Shown here piece after piece: positions 1-5,134 of a DNA stretch of 5,134 bases. A program made the position numbers and the translations under genes. Each line of letters begins with the position of its first letter. The first letter of the stretch is position 1. Where the stretch lies: assembly GCA_030607105.1 (NCBI GenBank), contig JAUWFF010000136.1, positions 1 through 5,134 on the forward strand, written 5' to 3'. The stretch is from Filomicrobium sp. GTDB lineage: Bacteria; Pseudomonadota; Alphaproteobacteria; Rhizobiales; Hyphomicrobiaceae. A model generated the notes under the pieces. That model was not told the origin of the DNA and did not search any database. It was given only the letters and a program-made list of their open reading frames with translations.

Positions 1-1
1 C

Positions 2-418
2 ATCAACTCGGCCATCGGCATCATGGACCTTGATGAACTGCGTCAGCGTTCGGCCCAGGACCTTTCCGGCGGAGAGCGCGCACGGGCCCTGATTGCGCGG
101 GCACTGGCCCAGGATACGCCAGTATTGCTTGCCGATGAGCCCGCCGCCGGATTGGACCCCGCCCATCAGATTTCGTTGATGGCGACGTTTTCGCAGCTTG
201 CCAGTGAGGGGCGCACGGTGCTCGCTTCACTACATGAGCTGACGCTTGCAGGGCAATGGTGTGATCGGCTCATTTTGCTTGAGGGTGGTTGCGTCGTTGC
301 AGGCGGGCTGCCTGCTGATGTATTGACAGCCGAGAACCTGGCGGCGGTCTATCGTGTCAGAGCCCACATCTCAAGGACGGAGGCGGGCTTGGCGGTCTTC
401 CCGACAGGACTCATTTAG
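2..418 (+). CDS. ABC transporter ATP-binding protein, C-terminal part (iron-siderophore/heme/cobalamin type), 5'-truncated by window edge
   Basis: This is the second half of an ABC ATPase that powers import across the inner membrane. The frame is open from base 2, so the gene begins outside the window and the ATG at 23 is internal. Visible in order are the signature motif LSGGERAR (about 66-89), the Walker B and D-loop stretch VLLADEPAAGLDP (about 122-160), and the switch histidine in SLHELTLA (about 228-250). Walker A and the Q-loop lie upstream and are not seen. The tail (CDRLILLEGG, then VVAGGLPADVLTAENLAAVYRV) resembles the COG1120 group (FecE, HmuV, BtuD), where a 'G.p.eVLt...l..vy.v' ending is usual. 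The substrate cannot be read from this fragment. The gene is followed 31 nt downstream by the cyclase gene on the same strand, so co-transcription is possible. Family confidence is high; the iron/heme/B12 subgroup is moderate. Confidence 0.9.
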   Translation: MNSAIGIMDLDELRQRSAQDLSGGERARALIARALAQDTPVLLADEPAAGLDPAHQISLMATFSQLASEGRTVLASLHELTLAGQWCDRLILLEGGCVVAGGLPADVLTAENLAAVYRVRAHISRTEAGLAVFPTGLI

Positions 419-434
419 CGAACAATCTTGTTCG
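419..434. repeat. Inverted repeat in the ABC-cyclase gap (operator-like or small hairpin)
   Basis: CGAACAA-TC-TTGTTCG is a perfect 7-bp inverted repeat with a 2-nt centre. It begins immediately after the ABC stop codon and ends 15 nt before the cyclase ATG at 450. As RNA it could fold as a 6-bp stem with a 4-nt loop; no T-run follows, so it is not a classical terminator. As DNA it has the symmetry of a dimeric repressor site. The repeat is directly visible; its role is unknown. Confidence 0.5.
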
Positions 435-449
435 GGGACCGAGCCGGAG

Positions 450-2648
450 ATGGATAGGCAAGAAGGGGCTTGGAATTGGCTTGGCGCGTTACCGCTGCAT
501 ACGCTGATTATCGGCGGCCTGCTCGCTTTGACCGTGGCCCTTCGTATTGCCGATCCTGAGCCGATCGCTCGCTTGCGGCTCGCTGCCTTTGACACGTTTC
601 TACAGCTTGCCCCGCGCACTGCTGATCCGGAATTTCCAGTCAAGATCGTGGCGGTAGATGAGACCTCGCTGAAGGCGGTGGGGCAGTGGCCATGGCCGCG
701 CAATGTCATTGCGCGGCTGATAGAGCGACTCAATGAGGCTGGTGCGAGTGTCATCGCGATGGACATCGTCCTGCCCGAAGCCGATCGCCTTTCGCCCTCG
801 CAGTTTTCCGAGGCGTACTCCGACCACCCCGCCTTCGCGAATATCGCGGCACGAGTTGAGGAACTCCCAACACTGGATACCAGGCTGGCGGCCGAACTGG
901 GACGGGTGCCCTCGGTTCTAGCTTTCGCCGGAGAAAACAATTCAGACGGACTTCCCGGTACTCTGAAGGCGAGCTTCGCAACAGCCGGTGACCCTCCCGG
1001 GCAGTTCGCTCCGTCATTCACGGGTAGTGTTTCAAATCTTCCGATTCTTACAATTGAGGCACGCGGGTTGGGGGCGGCCAACTGGATCCCTGAACGTGAC
1101 CAAATCGTGCGGCGCGTACCGCTTCTCATCCGTGTCGGTGAATCACTCTACCCGTCGCTGGCACTGGAGACGCTGCGCATCACTCTGGAGACTTCAACGA
1201 TCTTCATTAAATCGTCCGGCGGCAGCGGAATATCTGCGTTCGGACAACAAACGGGTATCGAGCTCATTCGGGTCGGGCGTGATGTGATGCCGACGAACGG
1301 CCGAGGCGAGCTGTGGCTCAAATTCGCCAAGTCCGATCCGCGACGGACGATTTCGGCGAGCGCTGTGCTCTCTGAGGATTTTGATCATTCCCTGGTGGAG
1401 GGCAAGTCTGTCTTCATCGGGGCGACGGCGATCGGACTCCACGATCTGCAGGCGACGCCACTGGACCCCTCCGTGCCGGGAGTAGAGATGCATGCGCAGG
1501 CCCTGGAACAGATGCTATCGGGCGATCATGCTGTTCGACCGGCCTACGCCGTGGGTCTAGAGCTGAGCTTCTTGTTGATCGGCGGCGCGTTGGTGGCCTG
1601 GCTGCTTGGACGATCTGGTCCGGTGACGGCGGCGGCGCTGGGGTTGACCGCGATCGGCGCCGTCGTTGTTGGAGCGTTCATGGCTTACCGCTCACAGGGC
1701 CTGCTGTTCGATCCCGTCTATCCGTCTCTGGCGCTGGCGGCTGTCTATAGCGCCGGCTCGCTGACGAATTTTGTGCGTGCCGAACAAGAACGTCAGCGCA
1801 TCCGCACCGCCTTCAACAGCTATCTTGCTCCTGAACTCGTCGAGGATCTCGTCGCGCACCCAGACAAGCTAAAGCTTGGCGGCGAGAACCGTGAAGTAAC
1901 GCTACTGTTCGCCGATGTACGACGGTTTTCAGCGCTGGCCGAAGGGCGCGACGCGGAAAGCCTTGTGGCATTCGTCAACCGGCTGTTTACACCGCTCAGC
2001 GAAGCCATCCTGGCCGAACGCGGCACGATTGATAAATACATGGGCGACGCGGTAATGGCGTTTTGGAACGCGCCTCTGGCCGACGCAGAACATGCCGAGC
2101 ACGGTTGCAGGGCCGCGTTACGGATGCTGCGAGAACTCGATGGCCTGAACTCGGAGCTTGCGCGGGAGGCAAAAGAGGCGGGTATTCCCTTCGAGCCTAT
2201 CCGCATCGGCATCGGTCTAAACACCGGCTTGTGTTGTGTCGGCAATGTTGGTTCGCCCGAGCGCTTCGACTACTCGGTTCTAGGCGACGTGGTCAACGTG
2301 GCTTCGCGACTGGAGCAACTAACCAAAACGTACGGCGTCAATATCATCGTCGGGGCGCCGACGGCGAAAAGCGTTTCGGAGCTGGCTTTCCTGGAAATCG
2401 ACCGCGTCGTGCCGCGCGGCAAGGCGCGGGCGGAAGCCATCTATGCGCTACTCGGTGATGAGACCCTGGCCCAGGACCCGCAGTTCAGGCTGCTTTCGCC
2501 GCTCTTTGATAGGCTGCGCCAAGCACTGGCAAGGCGTGACCTTCAGGCGGCAAGAGTAGCATTGGCAGCTTGCCGGGATGTTGGTGTCAGCGCAGCGGAA
2601 CCACTGCTCTCAGGCATGTCGCAACAGCTTCACAAGAAGGTGGGTTAG
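450..2648 (+). CDS. CHASE2-sensor membrane adenylate/guanylate cyclase (class III, IIIb-like)
   Basis: This 732-residue protein makes a cyclic nucleotide, probably cAMP, from ATP in response to a periplasmic signal. Residues from the ATG at 450: TM1 about 13-34; extracytoplasmic CHASE2 domain about 38-355, with VAVDETSLKAVG (68-78), QWPWPR (79-84) and ASVIAMDIVLPEAD (99-112); three membrane segments at about 365-386, 391-412 and 415-438; linker with FNSYLAPELVEDLV; cyclase domain about 480-670. Metal-binding aspartates are D489 (FADVRRF) and D533 (KYMGDA). K529 is the base-recognition lysine, and N616 and R620 are the transition-state residues (NVASR). The second specificity position, seven before N616, is S609 (FDYSVLGD), as in class IIIb cyclases, where Thr or Ser replaces Asp. 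A helical tail of about 60 residues follows. There is no HAMP domain. A GTG at 354 in the same frame would add 32 polar residues and overlap the ABC gene. The ATG is preferred because it directly precedes the TM1 region, with GGGGA at 434-438 as a modest RBS. Confidence 0.95.
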   Translation: MDRQEGAWNWLGALPLHTLIIGGLLALTVALRIADPEPIARLRLAAFDTFLQLAPRTADPEFPVKIVAVDETSLKAVGQWPWPRNVIARLIERLNEAGASVIAMDIVLPEADRLSPSQFSEAYSDHPAFANIAARVEELPTLDTRLAAELGRVPSVLAFAGENNSDGLPGTLKASFATAGDPPGQFAPSFTGSVSNLPILTIEARGLGAANWIPERDQIVRRVPLLIRVGESLYPSLALETLRITLETSTIFIKSSGGSGISAFGQQTGIELIRVGRDVMPTNGRGELWLKFAKSDPRRTISASAVLSEDFDHSLVEGKSVFIGATAIGLHDLQATPLDPSVPGVEMHAQALEQMLSGDHAVRPAYAVGLELSFLLIGGALVAWLLGRSGPVTAAALGLTAIGAVVVGAFMAYRSQGLLFDPVYPSLALAAVYSAGSLTNFVRAEQERQRIRTAFNSYLAPELVEDLVAHPDKLKLGGENREVTLLFADVRRFSALAEGRDAESLVAFVNRLFTPLSEAILAERGTIDKYMGDAVMAFWNAPLADAEHAEHGCRAALRMLRELDGLNSELAREAKEAGIPFEPIRIGIGLNTGLCCVGNVGSPERFDYSVLGDVVNVASRLEQLTKTYGVNIIVGAPTAKSVSELAFLEIDRVVPRGKARAEAIYALLGDETLAQDPQFRLLSPLFDRLRQALARRDLQAARVALAACRDVGVSAAEPLLSGMSQQLHKKVG

Positions 2649-2697
2649 AGAACGGCGGCCAAGAGAAACTTTGGGCCGCGGCTTCGAAACGCTAACG

Positions 2698-2717
2698 GCC
2701 GGGCGAATTCGCCCGGC
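2698..2717. terminator. Perfect palindrome between convergent genes, possible weak bidirectional terminator
   Basis: GCCGGGCG-AATT-CGCCCGGC is a perfect 20-bp palindrome, giving a GC-rich 8-bp stem with an AATT loop. It lies 49 nt after the cyclase stop and 29 nt beyond the stop of the convergent FecR gene, which is where a shared terminator is expected. Neither side has a clear T-run: the + strand continues AGCATGTTCC and the - strand CGTTAGCGTTT. It is therefore not a textbook rho-independent terminator; it could work with Rho or be a protein site. Confidence 0.5.
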
Positions 2718-2746
2718 AGCATGTTCCCACCCAACCGTGTACTGCG

Positions 2747-3727
2747 CTAATATTTGTAGCCGCGGTGATTTCTGTGGCCGTGCCGTGGCCGCCTCTTCTT
2801 CTTGAAGCCCTTGGCGATACCAATGCCGATGCCGATGGCAATAGCGGCAGCGGCGGCGTTCTTCGCATCCGAGTTGCGTTTTGCTTTTTTGTAGCGACGC
2901 TTCCTCGGAGTGGAGACGGCGGTCCGCTTACGTTTGTAGGTCCGCTTCTTGGTGACCTTCTTCTTCGAGCTCTTGGTCGACTTCCGAGCTTTCTTCTTTT
3001 TCGCCTTGCGCGGTTTGGCTTCTTCTTTCGGACGGTCGGGATTGACTACCGCCTCGCGGGTCAGGGGCGGATTGGGGTTAATGGTCGGTGCGTTGATCAT
3101 GAATGGGAATGCGGAGGCAAAGCCGATCGCTTTCCTACCGGGAAGCGAAGCCCAGCGCGTCGGATCACTGACCTCACCGTCTGGAGCGACGCGCAAAATG
3201 CGTCCGGGGCGTGAGAGTTCCTTGCACGTGCCACGGTCGTTACAAACCGTGATGCCGCCTTCAAGAAGTAACAGCCAAACTGTTTCGTCTTGCGCGACAT
3301 AAACGTCAAAGATCGTTCCGCGCACCGTAATCGCGGCGCCGGGAGTCCTGATGCGATAGGACTTCTTGGAGGCCAGGCCGGTGACAAAGCGGAAGGCGCC
3401 GTTGACGAGGTTGACCACAATATCGCCCTTCGAGCTTTGGCCGTTGTAGACGAATTTGTCGAGGAGAAGCTGTGATCCTGGGCCCAGCGCGAGTTTTGTC
3501 TGATCTGCGAATTCTAACTCGCCAATTGAATCTGGACCGACAGCAATAAGTTCGTCTTGATGCACCTCGTCGCCGGACGCCAAGTCACGGCGATCGCGAT
3601 CGAATTCGGCGCTCACGTCGTTGACCACCTGGACAGCTGATCCAATCCGCTCGGTGGGAGCAGCTTCCGCAATGAGTGGAGCGGTGGTAAGCACCGCCAC
3701 AGTTGCAAGCATCGCCATCTGTTTCAT
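2747..3727 (-). CDS. Exported FecR-domain protein with polybasic C-terminal tail
   Basis: This 326-residue secreted protein has an N-terminal signal peptide (basic MKQ, hydrophobic core, AEA|AP cleavage near residue 22). A FecR domain follows at about 47-145: DLASGDEVHQDE, then IGELEFADQTKLALGPGS, and the hallmark TPGAAITVRGTIFDVYV (128-144). C162 and C168 could form a disulfide. A proline-rich linker at about 213-235 leads to a Lys/Arg block (238-286), then NAAAAAIAIGIGIGIAKGF (290-308) and a basic, His/Arg/Tyr-rich end. It lacks the cytoplasmic N-terminus and membrane helix of true FecR anti-sigma regulators, so it is a periplasmic or surface protein rather than an iron regulator. The ATG at 3727 is chosen over one at 3823 because it starts the signal peptide and has GAGGA six bases upstream. 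The gene converges on the CHASE2 cyclase gene, so a sensory partnership is inferred. Wall or surface anchoring by the tail is also inference. Confidence 0.9.
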   Translation of the reverse strand: MKQMAMLATVAVLTTAPLIAEAAPTERIGSAVQVVNDVSAEFDRDRRDLASGDEVHQDELIAVGPDSIGELEFADQTKLALGPGSQLLLDKFVYNGQSSKGDIVVNLVNGAFRFVTGLASKKSYRIRTPGAAITVRGTIFDVYVAQDETVWLLLLEGGITVCNDRGTCKELSRPGRILRVAPDGEVSDPTRWASLPGRKAIGFASAFPFMINAPTINPNPPLTREAVVNPDRPKEEAKPRKAKKKKARKSTKSSKKKVTKKRTYKRKRTAVSTPRKRRYKKAKRNSDAKNAAAAAIAIGIGIGIAKGFKKKRRPRHGHRNHRGYKY

Positions 3728-3733
3728 GACGTT

Positions 3734-3738
3734 TCCTC
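3734..3738 (-). promoter_or_regulatory. Shine-Dalgarno site of the FecR-domain gene
   Basis: On the minus strand GAGGA is followed by six bases and then ATG at 3727. This strong site fixes the start at the signal peptide and argues against the longer frame beginning at 3823, whose extra 32 residues look non-coding. Confidence 0.8.
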
Positions 3739-4169
3739 GGCAGTCGCAAGTCGGATGGCCGCGGTTCGTGCCAACATTATTCCACCCTCGAATTACAAAC
3801 AGGGACCCAATCTTGGCACTCATCGGTGCAAAAAGTTTAATGTTGTCGGCAGGCGTAAACTGTTCCCGAGGTGACAGCTAAAAGTCCCTTTTGGTGCGTA
3901 TCAGATTGGAGCTTTTGGTTAACGCTTTTTGGACGCTTGCGTGCAACCGGCCCGTTTCAGTGCGGTTGGAGCGGTAGCAGTGTCTATTAAGCGGCTGCTG
4001 TCGGTTGATTGCCCCCGGGTTGGGGCCGATCACCGGCTCATCATTGTTTTTATGCCCGAAGAGTTTTTTCTGTCCTCTGTCGCTCAGGGAACAGGCAGGG
4101 CGGAGCATTTGAAGCATTGTTGTCTCAACGGCGGGCCAACGAGCCCACAACCCAATGCCAGCTCTTGGT

Positions 4170-4173
4170 GGAG
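4170..4173 (+). promoter_or_regulatory. Shine-Dalgarno site deciding the start of the 193-aa exported protein
   Basis: GGAG stands eight bases before the ATG at 4182. An in-frame ATG at 4155 would put MPALGGDST in front of a complete signal peptide and would place this GGAG inside the coding sequence, so 4182 is preferred. Confidence 0.75.
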
Positions 4174-4181
4174 ACAGTACA

Positions 4182-4763
4182 ATGCTCAAGATTTTCTCAG
4201 TTAGCCTCATCAGCGCCGCGGTTGCCCTTGCCGCCATCCCGCAACAAGCCAATGCCGGGGGTCGCGGAGTTGCACTGGGTGTTGGGCTCGGCCTTGGAGC
4301 CGCCATGCTGATGCACAGCGCAAAGAAATCCCACCGCGCCTCCCGCAGCCGTCGGACCGCCCACCGCCGCGCTGCCGCCCGGCGCAAGGCCCTGGCTCGC
4401 AAAAAGCGGTCCGCATATGCCGCTCGCAAGGCGGCAATTGCGAAAAAGAGAAAACAGGCCCACGCTGCAGCAGTCGCTGCCAAGAAGCGTCAATTGGCGA
4501 AGAAGGCAGCCATCGCCAGGCAACAGCAGCTGGCTCGCGAAGCTGCAACCCGGCAGCAAAAAGCGGAAACCCTGGCGTCAGTCATCGAGCTGCCAGGCAA
4601 GAAGCCTGTCTCCAAAATCCTCAATGTCGCTCAAGCCGATTTCGATGAGAACGATTACGAGCTCGACACTTACTCGCCGGGAGAAGAAACGGCTCAAAAG
4701 ATGGACTGCAAGCGCTTCATCCCGAGCGCCGGTCTTACCATCTCGGTTCCTTGCGGCGAGTAA
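4182..4763 (+). CDS. Exported Ala/Lys/Arg-rich protein with Gly-patterned hydrophobic segment and Cys-bounded C-terminal motif (function unknown)
   Basis: The family of this 193-residue protein is not recognised. It starts with a clear signal peptide (MLK, hydrophobic core to about 19, cleavage ANA|GG after residue 25). Next is a glycine-patterned stretch, GVALGVGLGLGAAMLM (29-44), able to insert in or pack against a membrane. Residues 48-125 are almost entirely Ala, Lys, Arg and Gln and should form a long helix; from about 88 it runs in 12-13-residue units (KKRKQAHAAAVA at 88-99, KKRQLAKKAAIA at 101-112, RQQQLAREAATR at 113-124). An acidic patch (153-170, DFDENDYELD) follows, then the end DCKRFIPSAGLTISVPCGE, with C176 and C191 able to form a disulfide. 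The composition recalls TolA-type spanning helices or histone-H1-like tails, but the signal peptide points to the envelope. It is divergent from the FecR-domain gene, whose product has a similar hydrophobic-plus-basic design. A strong terminator 30 nt downstream suggests a single-gene transcript. Confidence 0.88.
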   Translation: MLKIFSVSLISAAVALAAIPQQANAGGRGVALGVGLGLGAAMLMHSAKKSHRASRSRRTAHRRAAARRKALARKKRSAYAARKAAIAKKRKQAHAAAVAAKKRQLAKKAAIARQQQLAREAATRQQKAETLASVIELPGKKPVSKILNVAQADFDENDYELDTYSPGEETAQKMDCKRFIPSAGLTISVPCGE

Positions 4764-4793
4764 CACGCTCAACTATCGAAGTAAAACAGGCAA

Positions 4794-4827
4794 CGGGCGG
4801 AGGCCAAATCTCCGCCCGCTTTCTTTT
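4794..4827 (+). terminator. Rho-independent terminator of the 193-aa protein gene, possibly bidirectional
   Basis: A perfect 9-bp stem CGGGCGGAG / CTCCGCCCG (4794-4802 with 4810-4818) encloses a 7-nt loop GCCAAAT and is followed on the + strand by CTTTCTTTT. It lies 30 nt after the stop codon at 4763. On the minus strand the same hairpin is followed by TTGCCTGTTTT and lies 13 nt beyond a minus-strand stop at 4832, so it may serve transcripts from both sides. Confidence 0.88.
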
Positions 4828-4831
4828 GATT

Positions 4832-5134
4832 TCAGGTACTGGCCGGCATAGGGCAGGCAAGCCGGCGCCAGCTCGTAGCGGTTTGAGCATTGACCTCGAT
4901 GATTGCCGTGTAGGCCTGCGCCGGAGCTTCCGGCACCGCACTGTTGATATTTGGCCCCTCGTCGCCTTTGTCGAAATGTAGCCAAAGAGTTCCAATGGTC
5001 GGCAGGTCATCACCGCGGCAGCGTAGGTCATGAACTCAGGAGAACCGAACTTGAGCACGGCCAGTCCAAAAGCAAACAGAGTGACGAGGCTTGGTAGGAA
5101 CGACCAGACTAGAAGAAGCAGCAGGCTGCGCGGC
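4832..5134 (-). pseudogene. Coding-like minus-strand sequence split over two frames, 5' part outside window (frameshifted or broken gene, unknown function)
   Basis: Reading leftward from the right edge, one minus frame opens with a hydrophobic, membrane-like stretch (SLLLLLVWSFLPSLVTLFAF, then GLAVLKFGSPEFM), about 5128-5020. In that frame the later sequence becomes Arg-rich and runs past the terminator to 4735, which looks wrong. Another frame, open from 5035 to the TGA at 4832-4834, reads DDLPTIGTLWLHFDKGDEGP and on to EAPAQAYTAIIEVNAQTATS, with ordinary composition and a stop just before the 4794-4818 hairpin. That second frame has no ATG, GTG or TTG in its first 33 codons and is closed upstream by TGA at 5036-5038. 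The simplest reading is one gene with a frameshift around 5000-5035: a real mutation, a sequencing indel or, less likely, recoding. The protein family is not recognised, and the coding call itself is tentative. Confidence 0.35.

Larger units (their letters stand above)
3728..4181. other. Divergent intergenic region, 454 bp, no confident gene
   Basis: This stretch separates the divergent FecR-domain gene (-) and the 193-aa protein gene (+), and must hold at least their promoters. No convincing -35/-10 pair was found. On the minus strand AATAAT around 3777-3782 could be a -10 element, but no good -35 lies 16-18 bases upstream. On the plus strand TATTAA at 3985-3990 has only a poorly spaced TTGGAG. 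Other structure: three CTTTTGG-like copies (3887-3894, 3911-3918, 3924-3932) and a GCCCC/GGGGC hairpin at 4011-4026. An open frame at 3929-4204 has no RBS, no recognisable domain, and runs into the downstream gene out of frame, so it was not called. A small RNA or long leader cannot be excluded. Confidence 0.6.

Noticed and set aside
420..433. GAAC...GTTC arms of the inverted repeat as a LexA/SOS box
   Set aside because: The spacing between GAAC and GTTC is six bases. The Gram-positive box needs four, and the alphaproteobacterial box is a direct GTTC-N7-GTTC repeat, so neither fits.
354..449. GTG at 354 as the start of the cyclase
   Set aside because: It would add 32 Ser/Arg-rich residues overlapping the ABC gene, without a good RBS; the ATG at 450 directly precedes the TM1 region. 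It is kept only as an alternative.
371..1129. Long antisense open frame on the minus strand opposite the cyclase
   Set aside because: It lies wholly over well-conserved CHASE2 coding sequence, has Arg/Ser-rich shadow composition and no recognisable domain.
2747..3727. FecR-domain gene as a true iron-citrate FecR regulator, given the ABC iron/B12-type ATPase in the window
   Set aside because: The protein has a cleavable signal peptide and no cytoplasmic N-terminal domain, and no FecI sigma factor or TonB receptor gene is present; the cyclase gene lies between it and the ABC gene.
4087..4115. GGAAC in the gap as an EcfG general-stress promoter -35
   Set aside because: No CGTT-like -10 is found 16-17 bases downstream. 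A minus-strand GGAAC near 3861-3865 fails the same test.
3929..4204. Plus-strand 91-residue open frame in the divergent gap
   Set aside because: No RBS, mixed composition without domain or signal, and it overlaps the start of the well-supported gene at 4182 in another frame.
3878..4483. Minus-strand open frame over the intergenic region and the 193-aa gene
   Set aside because: Its Ala/Arg-rich part is the complement of the Lys/Ala-rich sense gene; the rest is intergenic, with no RBS or domain evidence.

Overview
The window is GC-rich and gene-dense, and looks chromosomal. The gene families, the codon use (G/C favoured at third positions) and the small secreted basic proteins suggest an alphaproteobacterium, probably Hyphomicrobiales. 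That assignment is inference; there is no rRNA or other marker gene here. No tRNA, rRNA, CRISPR array, insertion sequence or phage gene was seen.

Layout. (1) 2-418 (+) is the C-terminal part of an ABC-transporter ATPase of the iron-siderophore/heme/B12 type, cut by the left edge. (2) A tight inverted repeat at 419-434 lies in the 31-nt gap before (3) 450-2648 (+), a membrane-bound class III nucleotidyl cyclase with an extracytoplasmic CHASE2 sensor, three membrane segments and a class IIIb-type catalytic domain. (4) A palindrome at 2698-2717 separates it from (5) 2747-3727 (-), a convergent gene for an exported FecR-domain protein with a very basic C-terminal tail and a glycine/alanine/isoleucine hydrophobic segment. 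(6) 3728-4181 is a 454-bp divergent intergenic region with no confident gene. (7) 4182-4763 (+) encodes an exported 193-aa protein: a glycine-patterned hydrophobic segment, a long Ala/Lys/Arg-rich helix with 12-residue repeats, an acidic patch and a Cys-bounded C-terminal motif. (8) A strong rho-independent terminator lies at 4794-4827. (9) 4832-5134 (-) shows coding-like sequence split over two frames: a hydrophobic segment followed by a soluble C-terminus. It is cut by the right edge and is either frameshifted or a pseudogene.

How the parts may work together. The cyclase has a periplasmic sensor domain, and its convergent neighbour is an exported FecR-domain protein. A plausible model is an envelope-sensing module in which the FecR protein interacts with the CHASE2 domain or the cell wall and tunes cyclic-nucleotide output. 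The 193-aa protein repeats part of the FecR protein's design (signal peptide, glycine-patterned hydrophobic stretch, polybasic region) and is divergently transcribed from it, so it may belong to the same envelope function. The sequence shows the architecture and gene adjacency; the functional link is inference.
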